Source: Pseudomonadota bacterium
Lineage (GTDB): Bacteria > Pseudomonadota > Alphaproteobacteria > Rhizobiales > MH13
Assembly: GCA_039024915.1 (NCBI GenBank)
Contig: JBCCPK010000002.1
Location: 1-64,000 of the forward strand
Reading direction: 5' to 3'
Length of the DNA stretch: 64,000 nt
Below, one piece after another: positions 18,064 to 27,432 of the stretch. The position numbers and the translations under genes were made by a program. The notes under the pieces were generated by a model. That model did not search any database. It was not told where the DNA came from and worked only from the letters and a program-made list of their open reading frames with translations. Every line of letters begins with the position of its first letter. The stretch's first letter is position 1.

Positions 18064-21000
18064 ATGCCCAAACGCACCGATATCAACTCGATCCTCATCG
18101 TTGGCGCTGGACCCATCATCATCGGCCAGGCTTGCGAGTTCGATTACTCCGGTACACAGGCCTGTAAGGCGCTCAAGGCGGAGGGGTACCGGGTCGTCCT
18201 GGTCAATTCAAACCCCGCAACGATCATGACCGATCCGGATCTCGCGGACGCGACCTACATCGAACCGATAACGCCGGAAATCGTGGCCAAGATCATTGCT
18301 GCAGAACGCCCTGATGCAATCTTGCCCACGATGGGTGGCCAGACGGCGCTGAACTGCGCTCTGTCGCTGAGGAAGATGGGCGTCCTAGACGAATTCGGCG
18401 TCGAGATGATCGGCGCGACAGCGGAGGCCATCGACAAGGCCGAAGATCGCGAGCTTTTCCGTGAAGCGATGATGAAGATCGGGCTGCAAACGCCGCGCGG
18501 CGAAACGCTTAAAGGCAGTTTGCGCACGAAGCTCGACTCGGCTGGAAATCCTGTGGTCGACCGCGCGGGCAATCCGATCAAAGAACTTTCCCCCGAAGGC
18601 TTGGCAAAGGCACTCAACCTGCTCGATATGGTCGGGTTGCCGGCCGTTATCCGCCCATCGTTCACGCTTGGCGGGACGGGCGGCGGGATCGCCTACAATC
18701 GCGAAGAATTCTTGCAGATCGTGGAGGGCGGTATCGACGCGTCCCCTACCAACGAGGTGCTAATCGAAGAATCGGTCCTCGGCTGGAAAGAGTTCGAGAT
18801 GGAGGTTGTGCGCGACAAGGCGGACAACTGCATCATCATCTGCTCGATCGAAAACGTTGATCCCATGGGCGTCCACACCGGCGACTCGATAACCGTCGCC
18901 CCTGCCCTGACGCTGACCGACAAAGAATATCAGATCATGCGCGACGCTTCGATCGCGGTTTTGCGCGAAATTGGCGTCGAAACCGGCGGCTCGAACGTGC
19001 AATTCGCGATCAACCCGGTCGACGGGCGCATGGTGGTGATCGAGATGAACCCGCGCGTGTCGCGATCCTCTGCGTTGGCCTCCAAGGCGACAGGCTTCCC
19101 TATTGCCAAGGTCGCCGCGCGGCTGGCGGTCGGCTACACCCTTGACGAATTGGACAACGACATCACCGGCGGCGCAACGCCCGCGGCCTTTGAGCCGACG
19201 ATCGATTATGTGGTCACCAAGATACCGCGCTTCACCTTTGAGAAATTTCCTGACGCCAGCCCCGTTCTCACCACCTCAATGAAATCGGTCGGCGAGGTCA
19301 TGGCCATCGGACGGACCTTCACCGAGAGCCTCCAGAAGGCCTTGCGCGGGCTTGAGACGGGGCTTTCCGGTCTTGATGAGATCGAGATCGACGGCATCGG
19401 AAAGGGCGACGACAAGAACGCGATCCGTGCGGCGATTTCGACGCCCACACCGGACCGGCTGCTTATGGTTGCGCAAGCTATGCGCCATGGCGCAACCGAT
19501 GAGCAAATTCACCAAGGCTGCAAAATTGACCCATGGTTCCTCGCACAGATGCGCCAGATCATCGATCTTGAGGCGCGTGTTCGGGCGCATGGTCTGCCCG
19601 ACAGCGAAGGCTGGATGCGCGAACTGAAGGCAAATGGATTTTCCGACGCTCGGCTCGGCGCACTTGCTGGACTTTCTGAGGCTCAGGCTAAGGATCATCG
19701 TCTGTCGCTTGGCGTGCGACCCGTCTTCAAGCGCATCGACACGTGCGCAGCGGAGTTCGCCTCTCCCACGGCCTATATGTACTCGACCTACGAGCAGCCG
19801 TTCGGCGACGTGCCTGACAATGAGGCCGCGCCGTCAGACCGCAAAAAGGTCGTCATCCTGGGCGGCGGACCCAACCGCATCGGCCAAGGCATCGAGTTCG
19901 ACTATTGCTGCTGCCACGCGTCGTTCGCACTGCGGGACGCAGGCTTCGAGTCGATCATGGTCAACTGTAATCCCGAGACCGTATCGACCGACTACGACAC
20001 GTCGGATCGGCTGTATTTCGAACCGCTGACGGTTGAAGATGTCCTCGAAATCCTTGAGCTTGAGAAACAGAACGGCACGCTGCACGGCGTAATCGTGCAG
20101 TTTGGCGGTCAGACCCCTCTTAAACTTGCTGCGGGCCTTCAGGAAGCCGGCATCCCGATCCTGGGAACCTCACCGGACGCCATTGACCTCGCCGAGGATC
20201 GCGACCGGTTCAAGCGGCTCATCGAAAAACAGGGGCTGCGTCAGCCCGAAAATGGCATCGCCTACTCAGTCGAGCAATCCCGGCTGGTCGCCTCGGACTT
20301 GGGCTTTCCCCTCGTCGTGCGCCCCTCCTACGTCTTGGGCGGACGTGCGATGGCCATTATTCATGACGAAGCAGCCTTTGATGAATATCTGCTTGGAACG
20401 GTGCCATCACTCGTGCCCGCCGACGTAAAGGCCCGGTATCCAAACGATAAGACCGGCCAGATCAACACGGTTCTGTCCAAGAACCCGCTGCTGTTCGACC
20501 GCTACCTTGCAGGGGCGATTGAGGTTGACGTCGATGCGCTGTGCGACGGTACGGACGTGCACGTCTGCGGCATTATGGAGCATATCGAAGAGGCCGGCAT
20601 CCATTCCGGCGACAGCGCCTGCGCCCTACCACCGCACACCTTGCCCGCAACGATCATTGATGAGCTTGAGAAACAGACACGCAAGCTTGCTTTGGCGCTT
20701 GATGTCGGCGGGCTGATGAACGTGCAGTACGCCATTCAGGGCGACACGGTCTACATCCTTGAGGTGAACCCACGCGCTTCGCGAACCGTACCGTTTGTCG
20801 CCAAGACCGTTGGTGCGCCAATCGCGAAAATCGCATCACGCGTGATGGCAGGGGAAAAACTGACGCGCGCCATCGAAGCCTACGGGCGAACGCCGCAATC
20901 GCGCGACCTGCCCCATATTGCAGTGAAAGAAGCGGTGTTCCCGTTTGCGCGTTTCCCAGGCGTCGACACGATCCTCGGCCCGGAAATGCGCTCAACTGGC

Positions 21001-21483
21001 GAGGTCATGGGCATTGATGAGAGCTTCGGCTACGCGTTCGCGAAGTCTCAGCTTGGAGCGGGTTCCAAAGTTCCCCTCCTGGGGACGGTGTTCGTCTCGC
21101 TGCGCGACAGCGACAAGCAGGCGGCTTTGCCATCGATCAAGCTTCTTTCAGAGTTAGGCTTCGGCATCCTTGCAACATCCGGCACGCAGCGCTTCCTGAG
21201 TGAAACCGGCGTCAAAGCCGAACGGGTCAACAAAGTGCTTGAAGGCAGACCGCACGTTGTCGACGCGATCAAGAATGGCGACGTGCAATTGGTGTTCAAC
21301 ACCACCGAAGGCGCAAAGGCACTCGAAGATTCGCGTTCGTTGCGTCAAGCAGCCCTCATGAACAAGGTTCCTTACTACACCACCCTCGCCGGGGCAGCCG
21401 CCGCAGTACAGGCGATCGACGCCATGCTCTCGCGCGATATTGCGGTAAAACCCTTACAAGCGTATATGTCTGGCTTGGCGTAA
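18064..21483 (+). CDS. carB: Carbamoyl-phosphate synthase large subunit CarB
   Basis: At 1139 residues this is a full-length synthetase subunit. It uses bicarbonate, ammonia from CarA and two ATP. The two homologous halves are visible: the first starts [20 protein letters not shown], the second [20 protein letters not shown]. Each has an ATP-grasp signature ([12 protein letters not shown] and [11 protein letters not shown], with [20 protein letters not shown] and [20 protein letters not shown]). The C-terminal MGS-like allosteric domain follows ([18 protein letters not shown]). It is followed by greA. Confidence 0.97.
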   Translation: MPKRTDINSILIVGAGPIIIGQACEFDYSGTQACKALKAEGYRVVLVNSNPATIMTDPDLADATYIEPITPEIVAKIIAAERPDAILPTMGGQTALNCALSLRKMGVLDEFGVEMIGATAEAIDKAEDRELFREAMMKIGLQTPRGETLKGSLRTKLDSAGNPVVDRAGNPIKELSPEGLAKALNLLDMVGLPAVIRPSFTLGGTGGGIAYNREEFLQIVEGGIDASPTNEVLIEESVLGWKEFEMEVVRDKADNCIIICSIENVDPMGVHTGDSITVAPALTLTDKEYQIMRDASIAVLREIGVETGGSNVQFAINPVDGRMVVIEMNPRVSRSSALASKATGFPIAKVAARLAVGYTLDELDNDITGGATPAAFEPTIDYVVTKIPRFTFEKFPDASPVLTTSMKSVGEVMAIGRTFTESLQKALRGLETGLSGLDEIEIDGIGKGDDKNAIRAAISTPTPDRLLMVAQAMRHGATDEQIHQGCKIDPWFLAQMRQIIDLEARVRAHGLPDSEGWMRELKANGFSDARLGALAGLSEAQAKDHRLSLGVRPVFKRIDTCAAEFASPTAYMYSTYEQPFGDVPDNEAAPSDRKKVVILGGGPNRIGQGIEFDYCCCHASFALRDAGFESIMVNCNPETVSTDYDTSDRLYFEPLTVEDVLEILELEKQNGTLHGVIVQFGGQTPLKLAAGLQEAGIPILGTSPDAIDLAEDRDRFKRLIEKQGLRQPENGIAYSVEQSRLVASDLGFPLVVRPSYVLGGRAMAIIHDEAAFDEYLLGTVPSLVPADVKARYPNDKTGQINTVLSKNPLLFDRYLAGAIEVDVDALCDGTDVHVCGIMEHIEEAGIHSGDSACALPPHTLPATIIDELEKQTRKLALALDVGGLMNVQYAIQGDTVYILEVNPRASRTVPFVAKTVGAPIAKIASRVMAGEKLTRAIEAYGRTPQSRDLPHIAVKEAVFPFARFPGVDTILGPEMRSTGEVMGIDESFGYAFAKSQLGAGSKVPLLGTVFVSLRDSDKQAALPSIKLLSELGFGILATSGTQRFLSETGVKAERVNKVLEGRPHVVDAIKNGDVQLVFNTTEGAKALEDSRSLRQAALMNKVPYYTTLAGAAAAVQAIDAMLSRDIAVKPLQAYMSGLA

Positions 21484-21567
21484 CCGGCCGCTCCCCCAAA
21501 CCATTGGAAGCCGATCGGAAGACCGCCCCGGACCACTGTTCGGGGTTCAAGCGCATGAGGAGGGACC

Positions 21568-22038
21568 ATGGAAAAGGTACCTATGACCAAGCAGGGCTAC
21601 GAAGCCCTTCAGGTTGAGCTCAAGAAGCGGCAAAGCGAGGATCGCCCGAAAATCATCGAGGCGATTTCAGAAGCGCGCGCGCATGGTGACCTGTCCGAGA
21701 ACGCCGAATACCACGCCGCAAAGGAACAGCAGAGCCTCAATGAGGGCCGCATCAATGAACTTGAGAGTTTCATCGCGCGGGCTGACGTGATCGACCCAGC
21801 CAAGATATCCGGCGATACCATCAAGTTCGGTGCCAAGGTTCGCGTCGTCGACGACGAGACCGAGGAAGAGAAAACCTATATCATCGTCGGTGACGTCGAG
21901 GCGGACATCAAGCAGAACAAGGTTTCGCTTTCCTCGCCCATCGCGCGTGCGCTGATCAACAAGAAGGTTGGCGACTTCGTGGAAGTGGCGGCCCCAGGCG
22001 GCAAGCGCGAATTGGAAATCATAGACATAGGCTACTGA
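21568..22038 (+). CDS. greA: Transcription elongation factor GreA
   Basis: The 156-residue protein starts at ATG 21568 after a strong GAGGAGG site. It shows the N-terminal coiled coil ([20 protein letters not shown]) with the acidic tip region [15 protein letters not shown], and the C-terminal FKBP-like domain (IAKALI-type [19 protein letters not shown]). GreA inserts its coiled coil into the polymerase secondary channel and stimulates cleavage of backtracked RNA. It is probably cotranscribed with carB, 84 bases upstream. Its end overlaps the convergent SRPBCC gene by 7 bases. Confidence 0.96.
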   Translation: MEKVPMTKQGYEALQVELKKRQSEDRPKIIEAISEARAHGDLSENAEYHAAKEQQSLNEGRINELESFIARADVIDPAKISGDTIKFGAKVRVVDDETEEEKTYIIVGDVEADIKQNKVSLSSPIARALINKKVGDFVEVAAPGGKRELEIIDIGY

Positions 22039-22544
22039 GCACCGGCAAAGCTCTGTGCTTGAGCGTCAAGCTGCGCGTAGCTCATCTCCATTCCGTCGGT
22101 CATGCCGGTTGAAAGAGCACCGTCGCGCGCTTCCTTGTTCTCAAACACCATCGATGTTGTGACTATGGTGCCACCGTCCTCGAGGTCTTCAAACCGAATG
22201 GTGACGAGCATCTCGTTCGCCATTGCGCCGGTCCCAGAGCCCTGAGGCGGGTCGTAGATCTCGTTGTGAGCAAAGCTCTCCATGGGGACGACCGACGAGT
22301 AAGTACCGTGGAAGCCAAACGTTCCAGACGTCTTTCCATCGCTCCAACCCCAGCGGTACGCGCCGCCCGTGCGGACATCCATTTCGCAAATCGGCATGGA
22401 GAATCCCGGCGGTCCCAGCATCCATTTCTGGATCAGCGCTGGCTCGGTAAACGCCCTCCACACAAGGGTGCGGGGGGCCTCAAAGCGTCTCTCAACCTGC
22501 ACTTCGCGGTCGCTGAGCACCGTGACAACACTCGACTTGGCCAT
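22032..22544 (-). CDS. SRPBCC (AHSA1-type) domain protein
   Basis: The 170-residue protein has the AHSA1/START-like fold pattern: [34 protein letters not shown], a GGAYRWGW turn, then [15 protein letters not shown] and a C-terminal helix. Such proteins bind hydrophobic ligands. It lies 2 bases after an ArsR-type regulator gene, the standard ArsR-SRPBCC pairing in proteobacteria, where the regulator probably controls both. The ligand is not evident. Confidence 0.88.
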   Translation of the reverse strand: MAKSSVVTVLSDREVQVERRFEAPRTLVWRAFTEPALIQKWMLGPPGFSMPICEMDVRTGGAYRWGWSDGKTSGTFGFHGTYSSVVPMESFAHNEIYDPPQGSGTGAMANEMLVTIRFEDLEDGGTIVTTSMVFENKEARDGALSTGMTDGMEMSYAQLDAQAQSFAGAQ

Positions 22545-22546
22545 GC

Positions 22547-22891
22547 CTAGTCTCCCTGGATTTCTTGTACTTGCAGTTCGGTCAACACGGCATCGAGCCG
22601 CTCAAAGTTGGCATCCCAAATCTCCTGATAGTGCTGAATAACGGCCTGCACCTCGCCAAGGGGTACAGGGTTCAAGCGGCGCGGGCGGCGCTTTCCATCG
22701 ACCGACACGGTGATGAGTTTGGCCCGTTCGAGCACTTTGAGGTGCTTGGTCACCGCCGGTTGGCTCATGGAGAAAGGCGCGGCAAGCTCGCCAGCTGATG
22801 CTTCGCCCTCAGCCAAGCGCGCGAGGATCGCACGCCGGGTGGGGTCAGACAGCGCCATGAAGGTGAGATCGATCTGCCGAGAGTCCATCAT
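22547..22891 (-). CDS. ArsR-type winged-helix regulator
   Basis: The 114-residue protein (MMDSRQIDLTFMALSDPTRR, then ILARLAEGEASAGELAAPFS and MSQPAVTKHLKVLERAKLI) is a typical ArsR-like repressor. There are no cysteine pairs for metal sensing, which fits the SRPBCC-associated branch. Starts at 22891 or 22888 are both possible. A 9-base inverted repeat covers the start codon region, suggesting autorepression of the two-gene operon. Confidence 0.9.
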   Translation of the reverse strand: MMDSRQIDLTFMALSDPTRRAILARLAEGEASAGELAAPFSMSQPAVTKHLKVLERAKLITVSVDGKRRPRRLNPVPLGEVQAVIQHYQEIWDANFERLDAVLTELQVQEIQGD

Positions 22892-22926
22892 TTAACCTAT
22901 CAGTTAATTTACTTTACGGTTAAATG
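22889..22926 (-). promoter_or_regulatory. Candidate ArsR operator
   Basis: CATTTAACC at 22889-22897 and its exact complement GGTTAAATG at 22918-22926 flank an AT-rich 20-base spacer. The left arm overlaps the start codon of the ArsR gene. Position and symmetry suggest a repressor site or part of the promoter. Confidence 0.5.
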
Positions 22927-23006
22927 ATTGGAAAGCACGGGTCAATGCGGACGCGCGCAAAACTCCGGTCGCGCTAAACTGCCGAACCAAAACCGGAGGC
23001 TTCACT

Positions 23007-23378
23007 ATGCATCTCGGCGCTTTTTCGATTAGCTTGCCGGTCCAGGACCTCGCCAAGTCAAAGGCGTTCTATGAAGCGCTCGGCTTCGAGACTATGGGCG
23101 ATTATTCGGATCAGGGATGGATCATCCTCAAGAGCGGTGACACCATTATTGGGCTGTTCAAAGGTATGTTTGAAAAGCCCATGCTGACGTTTAATCCAGG
23201 CTGGGATCAAAGCGCCAAGCCATTGGAATCCTTTACAGATATTCGAGACGTTCAAGCACATCTGAAGGCGCAGGGTATTGCGCTTGATTCAGAAGTTGAA
23301 GACGGATCAACCGGTCCAGCGAGCGTGCTTATCACCGACCCCGACGGCAACCCAATTCTGATCGATCAGCACATCTAA
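23007..23378 (+). CDS. VOC (glyoxalase-like) family protein
   Basis: The 123-residue protein has the vicinal oxygen chelate layout: FSISLPVQDLAKSKAFYEAL with GFETMGDYSDQGWIIL, then a second half ending ITDPDGNPILID. Many small VOC proteins of this type lack a known substrate. It has GGAGG upstream and stands alone between the ArsR operon and the convergent Lrp gene. Confidence 0.85.
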   Translation: MHLGAFSISLPVQDLAKSKAFYEALGFETMGDYSDQGWIILKSGDTIIGLFKGMFEKPMLTFNPGWDQSAKPLESFTDIRDVQAHLKAQGIALDSEVEDGSTGPASVLITDPDGNPILIDQHI

Positions 23379-23405
23379 CGCATCGCGCAAACCGAACGCG
23401 CCCTG

Positions 23406-23885
23406 CTAATGCTCCACATCAAGTGGCGCGACACCCGCGTCTTTGACGCGCCGCAGAGTCAGGGCGGTTTTCACGGACGCGATGTTCTCCGTTGTCGTCA
23501 GTTCGTCGATGATAAAACTCTGAAAAGCTGAAAAATCGCGCGCCGTACATTTGAGGATGAAGTCAACCTCACCTGATATCGCGTAACAGTCGCGCACCAC
23601 TGGCCAGGCGATCACCTGCTGCTCAAAGGCTATGAGGTCGGCTTCCGACTGGTTCGTCAGACCCACCATCGCAAAAGCTACGATATCGAAGCCCAGCGCT
23701 TTCTCGTCGAGCAGCGCCCTGTACCCGCGGATCAAGCCCGCCTCTTCAAGCGCGCGGACCCGGCGCAGGCAAGGCGGCGCCGAGATGCCCACCCTGCGCG
23801 CGAGTTCGACATTCGTCACCCTGCCCTCATCCTGCAATTCAGACAGAATACGCCAATCGATTGTATCAAGAAGAGCTTTCATCAC
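23406..23885 (-). CDS. Lrp/AsnC family transcriptional regulator
   Basis: The 159-residue protein has the Lrp helix-turn-helix (LDTIDWRILSELQDEGRVTN, then VELARRVGISAPPCLRRVRA) and the RAM effector domain (FDIVAFAMVGL, then CYAISGEVDFILKCTARDF). Lrp-type proteins respond to amino acids. It is divergent from the ELM1 gene, with trxB beyond, an arrangement I recall from other Rhizobiales. Its target here is unknown. The start may be the second of the two methionines. Confidence 0.92.
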   Translation of the reverse strand: MMKALLDTIDWRILSELQDEGRVTNVELARRVGISAPPCLRRVRALEEAGLIRGYRALLDEKALGFDIVAFAMVGLTNQSEADLIAFEQQVIAWPVVRDCYAISGEVDFILKCTARDFSAFQSFIIDELTTTENIASVKTALTLRRVKDAGVAPLDVEH

Positions 23886-23968
23886 CGCCTCATGGTGCCG
23901 CTGGGATGCGACGGTTCTGTAACGCGCGGACGCAACAATCTTGCGTCATCTTTGATTGACAGTTTCAA

Positions 23969-24955
23969 GTGTCACAGACAAGCAAAGCCATGATGGAAAA
24001 ACAGGCATCCGGCGCGGATCTTGGGCAGGCGCTTGTTCTGACCGACGGCAAGGCTGGCGATCGAGCTCAGTGCATTGGGCTTGTTGAGCGGCTCGAGATG
24101 CGAGCAACAGAAATTGTCATCAGTCCTTCTCTGGTGAACCGCACTGTTGGGGTTAAAGGCCATGACAGCTCTTTCGATAGCGCCCTTATCAGCGTGCGTT
24201 CCCCGCCGTCGCTGGTCGTTGCTTCGGGGCGGCGCACGGTCCCCTACCTTCGCTATCTGCAGGAGCTATGGGGCGCCTCGACGCTGACTGTTTTCTTGAA
24301 AGATCCCAGAACCGGCTTGAAAACTGCCGATCTGATATGGGTTCCCGCACACGACCGGTTGCGCGGGGGAAACGTTATCGTGACACCGACGGGACCGCAC
24401 AGGTTTTCAACCACCGTCCGGGCCGAAGCGCCAAAAAAGCTGCAAGCACGTCTCGGCAAGAAGACAGAACGCCCATGGCTGGCGGTGCTTCTCGGCGGCC
24501 CCAGCGGTCGGGTCCGATATGACCGATCGACATGCGACGCGTTGGAAGCTGCCCTTCGCAAGGCCGTCTCGAGCGGTGCCACACCCATCGTTACCGCATC
24601 GCGCCGGACGCCTGCAGCCCTTCTGGACGCAATTAAAGCGGCGCATCCTCAAGGCTGGGTTTGGGATGGCAAGGACGAGAACCCTCTCGCAGGCATGTTA
24701 GGGGCTTGCGACGGATTCTTTGTCACGGGAGACAGCCACAACATGGTGTCCGAAGCGCTGTGCGCAGGGCGCCAGACCATGGTTTTTCGACCAAAAGGCC
24801 TACCCAAAAAATTCGTTCAGTTCCTCGACAGGTTGGAGTGTCGAGGCGCCATCTGTGCTCCAGTTCCACTCGATCCGGAACACCGGCAGGAGCCTATCGA
24901 CGCGACCCCGATGATCGCCGCCAGGATACGTGAAGCATTAGGTGAACTTTGTTAG
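23969..24955 (+). CDS. Mitochondrial fission ELM1 family protein
   Basis: The 328-residue protein begins at GTG 23969, or at one of two ATGs a few codons in. It shows the family signature LTDGKAGDRAQCIGL, then PPSLVVASGRRTVPYLRYLQ, TVFLKDPRTG and a C-terminal GT-B-like half with GACDGFFVTGDSHNMVSEAL. Plant ELM1 acts in mitochondrial fission, but the bacterial members look like GT-B glycosyltransferases and their role is not established. Its stop codon lies in the first unit of a 13-base tandem repeat preceding trxB. Confidence 0.85.
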   Translation: MSQTSKAMMEKQASGADLGQALVLTDGKAGDRAQCIGLVERLEMRATEIVISPSLVNRTVGVKGHDSSFDSALISVRSPPSLVVASGRRTVPYLRYLQELWGASTLTVFLKDPRTGLKTADLIWVPAHDRLRGGNVIVTPTGPHRFSTTVRAEAPKKLQARLGKKTERPWLAVLLGGPSGRVRYDRSTCDALEAALRKAVSSGATPIVTASRRTPAALLDAIKAAHPQGWVWDGKDENPLAGMLGACDGFFVTGDSHNMVSEALCAGRQTMVFRPKGLPKKFVQFLDRLECRGAICAPVPLDPEHRQEPIDATPMIAARIREALGELC

Positions 24956-24992
24956 AGCTTGCTTGGAGAGCTTACTTCGAGAGCTTTCTTGG
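24954..24992 (+). repeat. Three tandem 13-bp repeats upstream of trxB
   Basis: AGAGCTTGCTTGG, AGAGCTTACTTCG and AGAGCTTTCTTGG follow each other without gaps at 24954, 24967 and 24980. They start at the ELM1 stop codon and end 102 bases before the trxB start. They may be regulator-binding sites for trxB or simply a slipped duplication. Confidence 0.6.
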
Positions 24993-25094
24993 GGATCGCT
25001 TATCGGAAAACCCTGCTGCCGCCCAAGCGGCATGGAACTTGACGGCCTAAGCGCATACATATGTTGCAATCTCATTCACGCTTTCGGAGCGACC

Positions 25095-26081
25095 ATGTCT
25101 GACCCTATCCGTACCAAGGTCCTGATCATCGGGTCGGGACCGGCGGGCTATACCGCCGCAATCTATGCCGCGCGTGCCATGCTGGAACCGGTGTTGGTTT
25201 CCGGCCTTCAAACGGGCGGCCAGCTGACCATCACCACCGATGTCGAAAACTACCCCGGCTTTGCCGACGTCATTCAGGGGCCGTGGCTCATGGAGCAGAT
25301 GAAGGCGCAAGCGGAGCATGTTGGCACCCACTTTGTGCAGGACATCATCACCGATGTCGCGACCGATCAGCGACCATTTGTTTGCACGTCCGATTCGGGG
25401 GCGACCTACATAGCCGACAGCATCATCATCGCGACCGGTGCACAGGCAAAGTGGCTCGGCCTGCCCTCGGAGCAAACCTTCATGGGTGGCGGCGTCTCCG
25501 CCTGCGCGACGTGTGACGGCTTCTTCTACAAAGGCAAACGGGCTGCCGTGATCGGCGGCGGCAACACCGCTGTGGAAGAGGCGCTTTACCTGGCCAACCT
25601 GTGCAGCGAGGTGACCCTCATCCATCGTCGAGATGAGTTGCGGGCCGAGAAAATCCTACAGGACCGCTTGCTCAAGCATCCCAAGATCAAGGTGATCTGG
25701 AACCACACAGTCGAGGAATTCTGCGGCGAAACGGGGTTTCCGCCACGCATCACCCATCTACGCCTTAAAAACAGCATCACCGGGGACGAGATGAACCATC
25801 CAACGGATGGCGCGTTCGTTGCGATTGGCCATGCTCCAGCGGTCAGCCTGTTCGAAGGTAAGGTCAAACAGAAAGACAATGGCTATCTATGGACGGCCCC
25901 CGACTCGACAGCGACCGATGTCCCCGGCATCTTCGCCGCGGGCGATGTCACCGACGACATCTACCGCCAGGCCGTCACGGCTGCCGGTCTCGGATGTATG
26001 GCCGCCTTGGAAGCGGAGAAGTTTCTCGCAGCAGCCGAAGTTGACGACGCAGCCCTGCCTATCACTCAAGCTGCGGAGTAA
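25095..26081 (+). CDS. trxB: Thioredoxin reductase TrxB
   Basis: The start ATG 25095 (MSDPIRTKVLIIGSGPAGYT) fits the family; the open frame extends upstream without family features. The 328-residue flavoprotein has the FAD-binding GSGPAG motif, the redox centre Cys137-Ala-Thr-Cys140, the NADPH-binding GGGNTAVEEAL motif, and the C-terminal FAD motif GIFAAGDVTDDIYRQAVTAA. It reduces thioredoxin with NADPH in the cytoplasm. A LysR-type regulator follows 53 bases later on the same strand. Confidence 0.97.
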   Translation: MSDPIRTKVLIIGSGPAGYTAAIYAARAMLEPVLVSGLQTGGQLTITTDVENYPGFADVIQGPWLMEQMKAQAEHVGTHFVQDIITDVATDQRPFVCTSDSGATYIADSIIIATGAQAKWLGLPSEQTFMGGGVSACATCDGFFYKGKRAAVIGGGNTAVEEALYLANLCSEVTLIHRRDELRAEKILQDRLLKHPKIKVIWNHTVEEFCGETGFPPRITHLRLKNSITGDEMNHPTDGAFVAIGHAPAVSLFEGKVKQKDNGYLWTAPDSTATDVPGIFAAGDVTDDIYRQAVTAAGLGCMAALEAEKFLAAAEVDDAALPITQAAE

Positions 26082-26134
26082 TGCGTCGTCGCTGCGCAAC
26101 GTGTGAAGCCACCCCTCAAGGCTAAGGAACGCTG

Positions 26135-27076
26135 ATGCCGAACACCGGCCGCATGATTGTCCATGACGACACGGCAGCCGTCATGGACTGGGACAAGCTG
26201 CGCATCTTCCATGCGGCGGCGGAAGCTGGCTCGTTTACACATGCTGGAGACGGCCTCAACATGAGCCAGTCTGCGGTCAGCCGGCAGGTGTCAGCGCTTG
26301 AGGCCGATCTTAACGTGAAGCTGTTTCACCGGCATGCGCGCGGACTGGTGCTTACCGAACAGGGAGAGCTTTTGTACCGAACGGCCCACGAGGTGCTGCA
26401 AAAGCTCGATTCCGTCCGTACCCGCTTATCGGATTCGAAAAACCAGCCGACTGGTATCTTGAGGGTAACCACCACGGTTGGTTTGGGCTCGACCTGGCTG
26501 ACGGCGCGCCTGCAAGACTTTCGCGAACTGTATCCCGGCATTCAGCTCGAATTGATCTTGAACGACGACGAGTTGGACCTGTCGATGCGCGAAGCCGATG
26601 TCGCCATCCGCCTGCGGAAGCCGGTTCAGCCGGATCTCGTGCAACGGCGACTGTTCACAGTACACTTCCATGTCTATGCAGCGCCGGACTACATCAAACG
26701 CTACGGTCAGCCGAAATCCGTCGCTGACCTCGATGATCATGTGATCCTCAGCTACGGCTATCCGGCACCGCCCTACCTGCGCAACATGAACTACCTTGAG
26801 ACCGCTGGTCGGCCCGAAGACGAAGCAAGGCGCGCGCAGGTCCGCATCACCAACGTCTACGGTCTTCGCAAGGCATGCCTTCGCGGAGTGGGATTGGCGA
26901 TGCTGCCCGATTACATCGTCGAAGACGACAAGGGCCTCGTGCAGATAGGCCTCGATGGGGAAAGCTTACCCCATTTCGACACCTATTTCGTCTATCCCGA
27001 AGAGATGCGGAACTCGGCGCGGGTGATGGTTTTTCGCGATTTTCTGCTGACGAACGCGCGCCGCTGGCAATACTGA
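26135..27076 (+). CDS. LysR family transcriptional regulator
   Basis: The 313-residue protein has AAGGAA before ATG 26135. Its helix-turn-helix reads DWDKLRIFHAAAEAGSFTHA, then LNMSQSAVSRQVSALEADLN and HRHARGLVLTEQG. The effector domain contains GILRVTTTVGLGSTWLTARL and ELILNDDELDLSMREADVAI. It lies just after trxB on the same strand, a conserved neighbourhood in Rhizobiales, but the ligand is unknown. The next terminator on this strand is 300 bases downstream. Confidence 0.92.
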   Translation: MPNTGRMIVHDDTAAVMDWDKLRIFHAAAEAGSFTHAGDGLNMSQSAVSRQVSALEADLNVKLFHRHARGLVLTEQGELLYRTAHEVLQKLDSVRTRLSDSKNQPTGILRVTTTVGLGSTWLTARLQDFRELYPGIQLELILNDDELDLSMREADVAIRLRKPVQPDLVQRRLFTVHFHVYAAPDYIKRYGQPKSVADLDDHVILSYGYPAPPYLRNMNYLETAGRPEDEARRAQVRITNVYGLRKACLRGVGLAMLPDYIVEDDKGLVQIGLDGESLPHFDTYFVYPEEMRNSARVMVFRDFLLTNARRWQY

Positions 27077-27424
27077 CGTTGCATTTGCGCAACATCGCAC
27101 ACCCCTATGGATGCGCGCGTGCATCAGGTGCATGTGCATAAAACGGCAACACGCAGAATAATTGCCCAGAAAATCAACAAGCTATGCAGGCGGCTTGATT
27201 TGTTCACGTTAAGCTATGCATTCAATGCATGACTGACATGCCAGTACGTTGCTTGTGATAAAATCATTCTAATCTACCTTGTTTGTTGACACGATCGAAC
27301 GCACTCCCTCCCTGTGCAGATCGCTGTTCCCCTCAAGGCGTCCGTTCGCCCTCGAACGTCGATGCCTGCAACTGCAACGCCGGGCCTGATCGGTTTTTGA
27401 ACCAGATCGCCCGGCGTTTTTTTG
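27077..27424 (+). ncRNA. Intergenic region ending in a strong terminator; possible small RNA
   Basis: There is no gene in this stretch, yet it ends in a perfect plus-strand terminator: AACGCCGGGC at 27377-27386 paired with GCCCGGCGTT at 27409-27418, then seven T. The LysR gene stops 300 bases earlier, so either it has a long 3' leader or a separate short RNA is made. A TTGACA at about 27286 could be a -35 box. The 100 bases before the stem are pyrimidine-rich. I cannot match it to a known RNA family. Confidence 0.4.
27377..27424 (+). terminator. Rho-independent terminator
   Basis: A 10-base GC-rich stem (AACGCCGGGC with GCCCGGCGTT) is followed by TTTTTTT on the plus strand. The minus strand has no T run, so this does not terminate cysK, which ends at 27433. 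Confidence 0.8.
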
Positions 27425-27432
27425 TCGGGGGG

